A stretch of DNA of 64,000 bases from Azoarcus_F sp048158365 (GTDB taxonomy: Bacteria > Pseudomonadota > Gammaproteobacteria > Burkholderiales > Rhodocyclaceae): the NCBI GenBank assembly GCA_048158365.1, contig JBLLNL010000014.1; one strand, 5' to 3'. The translations under genes were made by a program, and so were the position numbers. The notes beneath the pieces were generated by a model. It worked only from the letters and a program-made list of their open reading frames with translations. It was not told the origin of the DNA and did no database searches. Below, in pieces: positions 7,601-16,351 of this stretch; positions within the stretch are counted from its first letter, which is position 1; each line of letters opens with the position of its first letter.

Positions 7601-8530
7601 TCAGCCCTTGCCGATGCTCGACGACACCGAGGGCACCGGCAGTCCGACCAGCGCGGTCCATTCGCGCAGCGGTGGGATGGACGCCTCGAGGACGGCGTGC
7701 ATGTCGGCCGGGTCGAGGTCGAGAATCGCGGCGCGCAGCGCTGCCGTCGCGAGATTCTCGGGCTCTCGCCCCGGATTCAGCGCGACCTCGCTGAGGCTGC
7801 GCGCAAGCTGCAGTACGCTTGCCAACTGGTGACGGGGCGAACCTGCGGCGAAGCCGCCACCCTCGGGATCGGTCTGCCAGTAGACCAGATCGGCCATCGT
7901 GGTCGGCAGCTGCCAGTCGGCGAGCAGCACCGAGGACAGCTCGTGATGATCGAAACCGAAGGTCTCGCGCTCGAGGTCCCCCAGATCCCGCGAGGTGCTG
8001 CGTGCGGTTTGCAACAGGGCCGCGTATTCGTCCGGAACCGCGGTCGCGAACGCGAGCCGGCCGATGTCGGCGAGCAGGCCGAGCGAGAAGGTGTCGCCCT
8101 CGGGACGCCGGATGCAGCGGTCGGCCAGTGATTCGGTCAGGATGCCGGTATGCAGTGCGCCGACCCAGAACCGGCCGTAGTCGAAGCCCGGGCAGTTGCG
8201 CAGATCGCGCTGCGAAACCAGCGACAGTGTCAGCGCATGCGAGCGGATCGCATTGAGGCCGAGCCGCTGTATCGCACGGCGCAGGTCCAGCTTGTCGCTC
8301 ATGCCGTAGAAACGCGCAGACGCGGCCGCGCGCAGCGTGAAGGCGGTCAGGGCAGGGTCGGTTTTCACGATGTTCATCGCATCGTCGAGCGACGAGTCCG
8401 GGTCGCTGGCGATCTCGACCAGTTTCAGCGCGGTGCCGCGCGGACTCGGCAGGGATTCGGCGCCGAGCAGGAAGGCGCGGATGTCGCGCAAGACCTCCTG
8501 CGGTGCCCTGTGTTCGGCCAGGCCGCTCAT
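7601..8530 (-). CDS. HDOD-domain signalling protein
   Basis: The 309-residue soluble protein contains an HDOD domain: LPSPRGTALKLVEIASDPDS, then IVKTDPALTAFTLRAAASA, LDLRRAIQRLGLNAIRS, and later FGFDHHELSSVLLADWQLP. HDOD domains are degenerate HD folds without phosphodiesterase activity that act in two-component and c-di-GMP related signalling. The ATG overlaps the stop of the upstream DUF1631 gene (ATGA), so the two are translationally coupled and probably act together. Confidence 0.85.
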   Translation of the reverse strand: MSGLAEHRAPQEVLRDIRAFLLGAESLPSPRGTALKLVEIASDPDSSLDDAMNIVKTDPALTAFTLRAAASARFYGMSDKLDLRRAIQRLGLNAIRSHALTLSLVSQRDLRNCPGFDYGRFWVGALHTGILTESLADRCIRRPEGDTFSLGLLADIGRLAFATAVPDEYAALLQTARSTSRDLGDLERETFGFDHHELSSVLLADWQLPTTMADLVYWQTDPEGGGFAAGSPRHQLASVLQLARSLSEVALNPGREPENLATAALRAAILDLDPADMHAVLEASIPPLREWTALVGLPVPSVSSSIGKG

Positions 8531-10695
8531 CGCGCTACCCCTTCGCCGGCAGGCTTGTAGTCGTCGAGCACGTCCGCGACCAGCCGGTCCATCAGCGGCT
8601 CGTCATCCACCAGCGCGGCCTCATTGGTGTTGAACTTGCGCGCCAGCTCTGAGCGGGTGAGCGCGAGCGCGCGCTGTCCCTGCCGGTTCGCGAACAGATA
8701 CATCGTGCGGGCCGGACTGATCCAGGTCAGGCGTACCGCGCGTCGCTCGCCGGATTCGAGGCGTAGCTCGATCCAGGTGCCACGTTCGAGCATGTCGAGC
8801 TCGTCGGCATCATGTTCTGGCAAGGGTGGCGCCGGCGGTGGGGCGACCGGCCGGGGTGGTGGGGCGGGGTTCGATACACCAGGGGTGGGGGCCGCCATGC
8901 CGGCACGGACCGCGACCGCATGCAGTTTCACCAGCTCGGCGAAAAAGGCCTCCCGGACGCTGGCGTCCACCCCGGCGATCTCCAGGCCTGCCTTCAGACC
9001 GCCTAGCAGCTGCGGCAGCATCTTCACCAGTCGCTGGCGCTCCTCCGCGCCATGCTTTGGGCGGATGCTCCATACCAGCTCGTCCATCGTGGTGACGGTG
9101 ATGGTCCATTGCCGCCCGTCCTCGCTGCCGGACCGGGCCGCCTCGGTGAGTGCCCCGAGCCAGTGATCGGACAGGAAGCGTTTGATCGCCTCGGGGACGT
9201 CGTCGTCGGCGACATAGGCGGAGATTGCGCCCTCGGCCACCGTACGCGCGATCTCGAGCTGTTCGCGGGCGGTCAGGCGGCTGGCGAGCGCGGCCGCCTT
9301 CTGGTCCGCCTGCTGCTCCTGTTCGGCGAGGAAGGCCTCCATCGTCGCCAGGCAGGACGCGAACACGCTGCTGTCCTCGCAGGCCTCGTTCTGGATGCGC
9401 AGCACCAGCGGTTCGGCGGCCTTGTAGAGGGTCGACTCGGGCGTGAGCTCGCCGTCCCAGGTCGAGGCCGACTGGGCCATCGCGTTGATCAGCCTGCGCG
9501 CCGGGTGATTGCGGTTGGAGAAGAAGCTGTGATCGGCCAGTGCGAGCTTCAGGACAGGGAGCTGCATGCGCCCGATCAGCCCCTTCATCACCTCCGGGAC
9601 ACGGTCGTCGTCGAAGATGAAGTCGAACAGTGTCGCGACCACGTCGATGACGATGTTGTCCACCGGGCCCAGGTGCTTGCCGACACCGGCATCGAGCAGG
9701 CCGTGGAGCACGTTCATCGTCGCGGCGGCGGTCGTGTCTATGTTGAACTGACCGTCGCCGAGTTCGACGTCGGTCTCGCCCATCTGCAGTCGCGTCAGCA
9801 GCTGCATCATGCCGGGGTTGGCATGGGATCGGGTTGCGAAACCGGAATCTGACCCGGCACCACTTCCGAATCCGCCGAAACCCTGCGTCTGTTCGGGGTC
9901 ACCCTGCGACAGCAACTGCCTGAGCACGTCGGCGGCGTCGGCCTGGACTTCGGGCGGGCGCGCACGTGCCGACGGACGTTTTCTTTCGACGCCGCCCCGC
10001 CTGACGCCATGGCGGATGCGCGGCAGGACCCGGCGCACGATCAGGAGCTGGTTGATGTCGCGATAGATGGTGTTCAGTTCCGGCGCAAGCTTGCGCGTCA
10101 TCATCTCGAACAGCATTTCCTTGGCCGGCCGAGGGCAGTCGAGGGCCCAGCAGGCTTCCTTCAGCGCCTCCGACACGGCTTCGGGGCCGGCGGGATTGTC
10201 GGATGCGTCCAGTTCGGACGCTGCACCCAGCATCAACGCGATTCGTGGCAGCAGATCCTTCAGTTCGGTCTCGCACGCGCCGTAGAGCACGTTGGCCTGG
10301 CCCTTGACGGTCAGCGCCTCGGAGAACTCCTGGTCGTCGATCAGCGACAGCTCGATCTCGCCATGATGATGCTTGCCGTAGAGATCGCTGGTCCTGCCGT
10401 GGCGCTTGCGGGAGAGTTCGCCGAACGCATGGTCGAATGCGCTGGCGAAGCTGCGCTCGAGCGCTTCGCCCTGCACGCGCAGCTGCGTCTGCAGTTCGCC
10501 GAGCATTCTCTCGACGTCGGGCTCGAGCGCACCTAGCTTGCGTTCCTCGATATCCTCCTCGAGCGACGCGCGCAGGTTCGCAAGCGCAGTGCAGGCGCGG
10601 CTGCGTATCAGCTCGCGCGTTTCGGTGAGCACGCCGGCATAGGCCCTGGAGGCGCCGGGATCGGGGTCTTGGCTCGCACGTGTGGCTTCGGTCAC
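8527..10695 (-). CDS. DUF1631 family protein
   Basis: This large, mostly helical protein of about 722 residues shows the DUF1631 layout: an N-terminal ELIRSRACTALANL region, LSLIDDQEFSEALTVKGQAN, and a C-terminal PilZ-like stretch (GTWIELRLESGERRAVRLTW, then ARTMYLFANRQGQRAL). Such proteins have sometimes been misnamed thymidine phosphorylase. The C-terminal part suggests cyclic-di-GMP-linked signalling, which fits the coupled HDOD gene. I prefer the GTG at 10695 with GGAG six bases ahead; an ATG at 10803 gives 36 more residues. Confidence 0.75.
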   Translation of the reverse strand: MTEATRASQDPDPGASRAYAGVLTETRELIRSRACTALANLRASLEEDIEERKLGALEPDVERMLGELQTQLRVQGEALERSFASAFDHAFGELSRKRHGRTSDLYGKHHHGEIELSLIDDQEFSEALTVKGQANVLYGACETELKDLLPRIALMLGAASELDASDNPAGPEAVSEALKEACWALDCPRPAKEMLFEMMTRKLAPELNTIYRDINQLLIVRRVLPRIRHGVRRGGVERKRPSARARPPEVQADAADVLRQLLSQGDPEQTQGFGGFGSGAGSDSGFATRSHANPGMMQLLTRLQMGETDVELGDGQFNIDTTAAATMNVLHGLLDAGVGKHLGPVDNIVIDVVATLFDFIFDDDRVPEVMKGLIGRMQLPVLKLALADHSFFSNRNHPARRLINAMAQSASTWDGELTPESTLYKAAEPLVLRIQNEACEDSSVFASCLATMEAFLAEQEQQADQKAAALASRLTAREQLEIARTVAEGAISAYVADDDVPEAIKRFLSDHWLGALTEAARSGSEDGRQWTITVTTMDELVWSIRPKHGAEERQRLVKMLPQLLGGLKAGLEIAGVDASVREAFFAELVKLHAVAVRAGMAAPTPGVSNPAPPPRPVAPPPAPPLPEHDADELDMLERGTWIELRLESGERRAVRLTWISPARTMYLFANRQGQRALALTRSELARKFNTNEAALVDDEPLMDRLVADVLDDYKPAGEGVAR

Positions 10696-11045
10696 GTTGT
10701 GCTCCGTTTCGCCGCCAGCGGGCGGCAAAGCAATCGGGGTTCGAGTCGCGACGAGCGATGCAGCCGGCCTCCGGGGCAAGGCTTCGTGCCGCGGTGCCTG
10801 CATGGCGCGCGGCGCGAGGCGGTGTGCGGAACCGGCACGATGATCCGGGCATGGTTCGAAACGACCTGCACACGAAGTTTCTCACAGGTCCCGGTAGGGA
10901 CGGAAACGTTGTGGCCGTTTCGGCGCCGACAGGTCGGTTTTACGGGATACTTGGTGCCCCGAAGTGGTGATCCGGCGATCGGCGATGCCGTGATAGAGTC
11001 TCCGGATCCGAGCGCACCGGTGCGCCGGGCTCGACGACGATTACG
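10696..11045. other. Gene-free stretch
   Basis: About 350 bases separate the DUF1631 start from a small rightward reading frame. The open frames here lack ribosome binding sites or family features, and I see no RNA gene, repeat or clear promoter. The first 108 bases would be coding if DUF1631 starts at 10803. Confidence 0.4.
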
Positions 11046-11288
11046 ATGAATGCAACTGCGCGCGACGGTTTGCTCACCAGGCTGGTCGCCTTTGGCTCGG
11101 AGGTCGCGTCCGTTTATGTGACGCTGCTCAAGGTCATGGTGCCCGCGCTGATCGTGCTGCTCGGTGCCGATCTGTCGGGCATCCTGTGGACTCGCCTGGC
11201 CTTCGCGTTCGTCGTCATCGCGACGCTGGCGCGTCTGCCGGTGCTCACCCGGCGCCTGCAGGAGCCCGACGCGCAGGCGAGCCGGTGA
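11046..11288 (+). CDS. Small hypothetical membrane protein
   Basis: The 80-residue frame predicts two hydrophobic helices (about 18-40 and 43-65: VYVTLLKVMVPALIVLLGA and LAFAFVVIATLARLP). It begins with ATG but has no clear ribosome binding site. I do not recognise a family. The amphipathic ends and the codon usage are compatible with a real gene, but confidence is low. Confidence 0.4.
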   Translation: MNATARDGLLTRLVAFGSEVASVYVTLLKVMVPALIVLLGADLSGILWTRLAFAFVVIATLARLPVLTRRLQEPDAQASR

Positions 11289-11294
11289 GTCCGC

Positions 11295-11489
11295 TCAGGC
11301 CAGAAACTGCCAGGCGAGACCGGCGACGACGATGGTCGTCGTGCCCAGCACGAGCAGCCGCATCCTGCGCGCCCGACGCCTGTTTACGGTGGCAGGATGC
11401 GGGCCGAGGCAGTGACTGGCCGGCCATGCGCATTCGACACCGAGAAAGTCGCAGCTTCGGCAGTTCTGACAGCTGCTGAATGGACGCAT
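11295..11489 (-). CDS. Small Cys-rich protein with C-terminal membrane helix
   Basis: The 64-residue protein starts MRPFSSCQNCRSCDFLGVEC, with five Cys residues in the first 28 positions in a CxxCxxC-like spacing, and ends in one hydrophobic helix (RLLVLGTTTIVVAGLAWQFL). The ATG lies one base after the stop of the upstream gene at 11491, with AGGAC ahead of it, so it is likely co-translated. The Cys cluster could bind metal. No family is recognised. Confidence 0.5.
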   Translation of the reverse strand: MRPFSSCQNCRSCDFLGVECAWPASHCLGPHPATVNRRRARRMRLLVLGTTTIVVAGLAWQFLA

Positions 11490-11490
11490 G

Positions 11491-11823
11491 TCAGTTGTCC
11501 TGGCGGACCGGCTGCCAGCCGCCCTGCGCGCCGAGCGACATCCGGTGCAGCAGCATCAGTTCTTGGTCGCGCGGGCTCGGCGTCATGCATGGTCTTTCGG
11601 CGGTCGCCTGCGTCAGGTTCTGGGTGCGGAGTGCGCCAGCAGGCTGCGCCTGTGCCGCCACAGCTTGTCCCGAAAGCAGCAGTACGAGTGCTATCAGCAC
11701 GACGTTGATCGCGAACGCGGTCGCGATGACACGCGCGATGAGGCCGAACAGTTCCTTGGCGAAGTGACCCGGTTTTTCGACTTCGTCGCCGTCGTTGGTG
11801 TGAAGCGCGGTCGCTGTGTCCAT
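11491..11823 (-). CDS. Hypothetical membrane-anchored protein
   Basis: The 110-residue protein starts at MDTATALHTNDGDEVEKPGH behind GGAG. It has one strongly hydrophobic segment (about 29-52: IARVIATAFAINVVLIALVL) and an outside tail ending in QELMLLHRMSLGAQGGWQPV. The longer frame to 12048 is not supported by a ribosome binding site. It forms a tight pair with the Cys-rich gene downstream and is divergent from the response regulator at 12035, so it may belong to that regulon. Confidence 0.55.
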   Translation of the reverse strand: MDTATALHTNDGDEVEKPGHFAKELFGLIARVIATAFAINVVLIALVLLLSGQAVAAQAQPAGALRTQNLTQATAERPCMTPSPRDQELMLLHRMSLGAQGGWQPVRQDN

Positions 11824-12034
11824 GATGTTCTCCAGTGGGAGGGCGATGGCTGCATTTAAAGCCCTCAAAGCGTCGGCGAACCGGAGCAAACATGGCAAAC
11901 CGCAGGCCAATTGTGGCAGAAAGATGGCACTGTGTCGGAGCGTCGGGGGTGGCTGGCGGACGGGATCGGACGCGATGGTATAGTCGTCCGCAGGTCGGGT
12001 CGGATCGCACCGGTACCGGCCGCATGGAGAAAGC

Positions 12035-12721
12035 ATGGGACGTCGCATCGCAATCGTCGAGGACGAGGAAGCGATCCGCGCAAACTACGCGGAGGCCTTG
12101 ACGCGCCAGGGCTACGAGGTCGTGGCCTATGCCGACCGGCCCTCCGCGCTCGCGGCGTTCCGTAACCGTCTGCCGGATCTGGCGATCATCGACATCGGCC
12201 TGGGCGACGAGCCCGAAGGCGGGTTCACGCTGTGCGGCGAACTTCGGGCGATGTCGGTGCGACTGCCGATCATCTTCCTGACCGCGCGGGACAGCGATTT
12301 TGACATCGTGTCCGGGCTGCGACTCGGTGCGGACGACTATCTCACCAAGGATGTGAGCCTGCAGCACCTGCTGGCGCGGGTGGCGGCGCTGTTTCGCCGT
12401 GTCGAGGCGCTCGCCGAAGCGCAGCCGCAGCAGGAGATGCTGGCGCGCGGCGCGCTGCGGCTGGATACGATGCGCCTCGTCGCGGAATGGAAGGGCGAAC
12501 CGGTGCCGTTGACGCTGACCGAGTTCTGGATGGTCCATACGCTGGCCAGGACGCCCGGGCATGTGAAAAGCCGCGATCAGCTGATGCAGGATGCTCGGCT
12601 GGTCGATGACGGCACGATCACGTCGCACGTGAAGCGCATCCGGCGCAAGTTCGCAGCGATCGATCCGGACTTCGACAGCATCGAGAGCGTCTACGGCATG
12701 GGTTACCGCTGGAAGGCCTGA
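12035..12721 (+). CDS. OmpR-type response regulator, similar to the dedicated sortase system regulator PdsR
   Basis: This 228-residue regulator has an N-terminal receiver (IAIVEDEEAIR; phosphoacceptor Asp in LAIIDIGLGD; Lys in DYLTKD) and a C-terminal winged helix with ITSHVKRIRRKF and YGMGYRWKA. The receiver, with its long IDIGLGDEPEGGF loop, resembles the regulators annotated as proteobacterial dedicated sortase system response regulators. That subfamily call is from memory and no sortase is in the window. The histidine kinase gene starts five bases after the stop. Confidence 0.85.
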   Translation: MGRRIAIVEDEEAIRANYAEALTRQGYEVVAYADRPSALAAFRNRLPDLAIIDIGLGDEPEGGFTLCGELRAMSVRLPIIFLTARDSDFDIVSGLRLGADDYLTKDVSLQHLLARVAALFRRVEALAEAQPQQEMLARGALRLDTMRLVAEWKGEPVPLTLTEFWMVHTLARTPGHVKSRDQLMQDARLVDDGTITSHVKRIRRKFAAIDPDFDSIESVYGMGYRWKA

Positions 12722-12726
12722 ACGGC

Positions 12727-14364
12727 ATGAAGGCGTCGATCCGGCCACGCTTCAGCCTGCGCTCGAAACTGGCGGTGCTGTCGCTGCTGCTGCTCGCGCT
12801 TCCGTGGGTCGGTTACCGGTATGTGAAGGAGATGGAGGGCTTTCTGCTCGAGGGGCAGCGTGATGCGCTGGTGGCGACCTCGCGCGCGGTCGCCACCGCA
12901 CTGCACGACCGGCCTCAGCTGATGCGCGTGCGGCCGCGCACCGGTATACCGGCCCAGGGCGCATCCATCGCGTTGCTACCCGGTGAGGAACTCGTCGAAG
13001 CAGCCCCGGCGCCGGCGCGCGAACTGGAGACCGACCAGCCCGCGGTGGCCGAAGTCGAGGCCATTCTGCGCGGACTGGAGCGCACCACGTCGCGGATCTG
13101 GGTGATCAACCGCGACCTGCGCGTGCTGGCGCTGGCCGGCAGTCTGCGTGCTGACGAAACCGAGCGGGCAGAGCGCCTGTCGGGTTGGCGCAGGGCCTGG
13201 TATGCGCTGCTCGCACGCATGATGCCGCCGCCGGGCGAGGATTTCGAGGATGTGATCGACCCGGACACGGTCGCAACCGGGCGCGACGTGTTCGACGCGC
13301 TGCTTATGGGTGCGCCCGGATCGCGGCTCAGCCGCAGCGCCGACGGCGCGACGCTGGTGGTGTCGGCCGCACACCCGATCTGGAGCGGTGACCAGGTGCT
13401 CGGCGCGGTCGTCGTCGAGGAGAGCACCCATTCGATCCAGTCCCTGCGCAACCGGGCGCTCGAGCGCCTGCTGCTGCTGACGATGGCGGGTTTTGCATTC
13501 GCCGCGGCGCTGGTGTTCGGTTTTGCGTCGCGCCTTTCATTCCGGATCCGCCGACTCCGCGACGAGGCCGAGAACGCGATCGACGCCAGCGGCCGGATCT
13601 CGCCGCTGCGCGCCGGCTCTTCCGCCGGTGACGAGGTCGGCGATCTGTCCCGCAGCTTCTCGGCGCTGCTGGAGCGGCTCGCCCGCAATCAATCCTATCT
13701 GGAGAGCATGGCGAGCCGGCTGTCGCATGAACTGCGGACACCGATTGCGGTGGTCCGTTCGTCCCTGGAGAACCTGCGTGCCGAGGCCTTGCCCGATGGC
13801 GCACGGACCTACATGGAGCGCGCCGAGGCCGGTCTGTCGCGGCTGTCGCGCATCCTGTCGCGCATGAGCGAGGCCACCCGGATGGAGCAGGCGCTGGCGG
13901 CCACCGACACTGAGCGCTTCGATCTGCGCACTGTGGTGGCCGAATGCGTCAGCGGCTACCGCGTGGCCTACCCGTCACGGTCCTTCGAGTCGGTGCTGCC
14001 GCCGTATCCGGCGTGGGTGATCGGCGCACCGGATCTGGCGGCCCAGATGCTGGACAAGCTGGTGGAGAACGCCGCCGACTTCGCGTTGCCCGACACGCCG
14101 ATCAGGGTGGAGTTGCGTTTCATGGCGACGACCGCCGCGCTGTCGGTCAGCAACCTCGGGCCGTTGCTGCCGGCCGAGCTCGAGGGCCGCCTGTTCGAGT
14201 CCATGGTGACCGCGCGCAAGCGCGAAGGTGGTGGCGAGCCGCATCTCGGGCTCGGGCTTTATGTTGCACGCATGATCGCGGCCTTTCACGGTGGTACGCT
14301 GAGCGCCGAGAATCTCGAGACCGGAGACGGGGTCCGGTTCACCGCCGAGCTGCGTCTGGCGTGA
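12727..14364 (+). CDS. Sensor histidine kinase, similar to PdsS of the dedicated sortase system
   Basis: The 545-residue inner-membrane kinase has a first helix LAVLSLLLLALPWVGYRYVK, a periplasmic sensor region of about 220 residues, and a second helix near 250 (LLLLTMAGFAFAAALVFGF). A HAMP-like linker, the H-box SRLSHELRTPIAVVRSSLEN (phospho-His), an N-box KLVENAADFALPD and the G-box GLGLYVARM follow. The N-terminus LPWxGYxYVxEME is characteristic of PdsS-type kinases as I recall them. It forms an operon with the regulator upstream. Confidence 0.82.
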   Translation: MKASIRPRFSLRSKLAVLSLLLLALPWVGYRYVKEMEGFLLEGQRDALVATSRAVATALHDRPQLMRVRPRTGIPAQGASIALLPGEELVEAAPAPARELETDQPAVAEVEAILRGLERTTSRIWVINRDLRVLALAGSLRADETERAERLSGWRRAWYALLARMMPPPGEDFEDVIDPDTVATGRDVFDALLMGAPGSRLSRSADGATLVVSAAHPIWSGDQVLGAVVVEESTHSIQSLRNRALERLLLLTMAGFAFAAALVFGFASRLSFRIRRLRDEAENAIDASGRISPLRAGSSAGDEVGDLSRSFSALLERLARNQSYLESMASRLSHELRTPIAVVRSSLENLRAEALPDGARTYMERAEAGLSRLSRILSRMSEATRMEQALAATDTERFDLRTVVAECVSGYRVAYPSRSFESVLPPYPAWVIGAPDLAAQMLDKLVENAADFALPDTPIRVELRFMATTAALSVSNLGPLLPAELEGRLFESMVTARKREGGGEPHLGLGLYVARMIAAFHGGTLSAENLETGDGVRFTAELRLA

Positions 14365-14377
14365 CCTGTACCCCGAC

Positions 14378-15352
14378 TTACAGAAACAGCGCGCCGACGC
14401 TCTCGCCGGTGTGAATGCGCTCGATCGCGGCGGCGATCAACGGCGCCACGGTCAGCACCGTCAGCTTGTCGAAGCGCTTTTCGGGGGGGACGTGCACAGT
14501 GTTCGTGACCACGATCGATTCGATGTCCGCATCGCGCAGCCGCTCCACCGCCGGACCGCACAGTACGCCATGCACCGCCCCGACGTGGATGCTGCGCACG
14601 CCGGCGGCCCGCAGCGTGGCGATAGTCGCGAGCAGCGTGCCGCCAGTCGCGATCTCGTCGTCGAAGATCACCACGTCACGCCCTTTCACGTCGCCGACGA
14701 CCTGGCCCTGCTTGACCTCGGTGTCGTTGATGCGGCGCTTGTCGATGATCGCCATCGGCACGCGCAGGCGTTCCGAGAAGCGCCCGACCCGCTTCGCACC
14801 GCCCGCGTCGGTTGCGACCGCGACCAGGTTGGACAGGTCGTGGTTCTGCCTGAAATGATCGACGATGATCGGGATCGCGCTCAGGTGATCGACCGGAACA
14901 CTGAAGAAGCCATGGACCTGATCGGCGTGCAGGTCCATCGTCAGCACACGGTCGGCGCCGGCGGTCTTGAGCATATCGGCGATCAACCTGCCGGTGATCG
15001 AGATGCGCGGGGCATCCTTCTTGTCCGAGCGGGCATATGAGTAGTAGGGAATGATCGCGGTCACCCGTCGCGCCGACGCACTGCGCAGCGCATCCAGCGT
15101 GATCAACAGCTCCATGATGTGATCGCTGACCGGTTCGGAGAACGACTGAACCACGAACACGTCGCGTTCGCGCACGTTGTCGCGGATCTGCACATGCAGG
15201 TTGTCGTTGGAGAAGCGCGACACGGCCAGTGGGCTGACCCCGATACCGACCTGCCCGGCCACTTCGGACGTCAGCTGCGGATTGGAGCTGCAGGAAAAGA
15301 TTCTGAGGGCGTCGATCATTTTGGCTGCCGGCAATTGCGGTGAAGTGTTCAT
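14378..15352 (-). CDS. prs: Ribose-phosphate pyrophosphokinase
   Basis: The enzyme makes PRPP from ribose 5-phosphate and ATP for purine, pyrimidine, His and Trp synthesis. Seen: FSCSSNPQLTSEVAGQVG, IPYYSYARSDKKDAPR, MDLHADQVHGFF and the PRPP loop VVIFDDEIATGGTL. The start at 15352 gives 324 residues; a second ATG at 15319 gives 313, closer to the usual 315. Neither has a strong ribosome binding site. It is monocistronic, convergent with the histidine kinase gene. Confidence 0.92.
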   Translation of the reverse strand: MNTSPQLPAAKMIDALRIFSCSSNPQLTSEVAGQVGIGVSPLAVSRFSNDNLHVQIRDNVRERDVFVVQSFSEPVSDHIMELLITLDALRSASARRVTAIIPYYSYARSDKKDAPRISITGRLIADMLKTAGADRVLTMDLHADQVHGFFSVPVDHLSAIPIIVDHFRQNHDLSNLVAVATDAGGAKRVGRFSERLRVPMAIIDKRRINDTEVKQGQVVGDVKGRDVVIFDDEIATGGTLLATIATLRAAGVRSIHVGAVHGVLCGPAVERLRDADIESIVVTNTVHVPPEKRFDKLTVLTVAPLIAAAIERIHTGESVGALFL

Positions 15353-15423
15353 CGTATGCGCTGAGAAAGATGGATCGTCCGCGACCAGCATGCGTCGATC
15401 AGACTTGCCCCTATTGTAAGCCA

Positions 15424-15510
15424 ATGATGCCCGACGGCGGGGTGCTGGGTACCGCTGGTGGTGCCGCAATCGGTGGCGTCATCGGGGACCAGGTCGGCAA
15501 GAACCGCTGA
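15424..15510 (+). pseudogene. Glycine-zipper 2TM protein, C-terminal remnant
   Basis: The 28-residue frame reads GGVLGTAGGAAIGGVIGDQV then GKNR and stop. This is the glycine-zipper hairpin and end of SlyB/YMGG-type outer-membrane lipoproteins. The lipobox and the rest of the protein are missing, as the frame begins right at the head of the prs region. It is a remnant of a deleted gene. Confidence 0.5.
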
Positions 15511-15522
15511 TCGCATGAACCT

Positions 15523-15554
15523 GGCGGGCGGCCGATTGCCGGCCGTGGCCCGCC
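15523..15554. terminator. GC-rich hairpin at the end of the pxp operon
   Basis: Arms GGCGGGC and GCCCGCC enclose an inner GGCCGATTGCCGGCC palindrome just past the pxpA stop. The stable stem could end transcription of the leftward operon, but there is no T-run on either side. Confidence 0.45.
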
Positions 15555-15557
15555 CGG

Positions 15558-16337
15558 TCAGGTGCGCAGCGTCGTCATCGCCGCCAGAGGCCTGAGCGCG
15601 CAGCCGGCGTCTTCGAGGGCCTTGCGCACGGCGCGTGCGACCTCGACCGCATGGACGTTGTCGCCGTGCACGCAGATCGTGTGGAACGGCATAGGCAATT
15701 TCTTTCCGGATGCCGACACGATTCCGCCGGCATCGAGCATGCGCAGCACGTGACGCACGCAGTCGCGGGTTTCGGTCAGCACCGCGCCGGGCTGGCTGCG
15801 CGGCACCAGATGTCCTTCGTCGGTATAGGCCCGGTCCGCGAAGACCTCGCCCGCCACGGGCAGGCCTTCCCGCCGGCCGGCGTCCTCCAGCCGCGAGCCG
15901 GCCGGTGCAACCAGGATCATGCCGGGGTCGAAGCTCTTGACCGCTTTCGCGATGCGGCCCGCGATCAGGGCGTCTTCGGCCGCCATGTTGTTCAGCGCAC
16001 CGTGCGGCTTCACATGCGTCATCTCCAGGCCTTCGATGCGGGCCATGCCGGCCAGTGCGGCCATCTGGTACAGCACCATCGCCTGCAACTCGTCTGCGGC
16101 CATCTGCATCGGGCGCCGGCCGAAGCCCTGCAGGTCCGGGAAGGACGGATGCGCGCCGACGCTGACGCCGGACTTTTTGGCCGCGTGCAGCGTGCGCCGC
16201 ATCACCAGCGGGTCGCCGGCATGAAAACCGCAGGCGATGCTGGCGCTGTTGACGATGCCCAGCATCGCGGTGTCGTCACCCATCTTCCAGGCGCCGAAGG
16301 ATTCGCCGAGGTCGGCATTCAGATTGAGTTCCATCAT
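15558..16337 (-). CDS. pxpA: 5-oxoprolinase subunit PxpA (LamB/YcsF family)
   Basis: This 259-residue protein starts MMELNLNADLGESFGAWKMG, the LamB/YcsF signature, followed by IACGFHAGDP and GVSVGAHPSFPDLQGFGRR. With PxpB and PxpC it forms the ATP-dependent prokaryotic 5-oxoprolinase that converts pyroglutamate to glutamate. It is last in the leftward operon regulator-pxpB-pxpC-pxpA, 14 bases after pxpC. All three subunits are intact here. Confidence 0.9.
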   Translation of the reverse strand: MMELNLNADLGESFGAWKMGDDTAMLGIVNSASIACGFHAGDPLVMRRTLHAAKKSGVSVGAHPSFPDLQGFGRRPMQMAADELQAMVLYQMAALAGMARIEGLEMTHVKPHGALNNMAAEDALIAGRIAKAVKSFDPGMILVAPAGSRLEDAGRREGLPVAGEVFADRAYTDEGHLVPRSQPGAVLTETRDCVRHVLRMLDAGGIVSASGKKLPMPFHTICVHGDNVHAVEVARAVRKALEDAGCALRPLAAMTTLRT

Positions 16338-16351
16338 CTTGTCTCCACGGT

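Noticed and set aside
10850..10990. Possible riboswitch or RNA element (GGTCCCGGTAGGGACGG region)
   Set aside because: A short stem GTCCC/GGGAC is visible, but no known riboswitch pattern can be matched and the next gene is doubtful.
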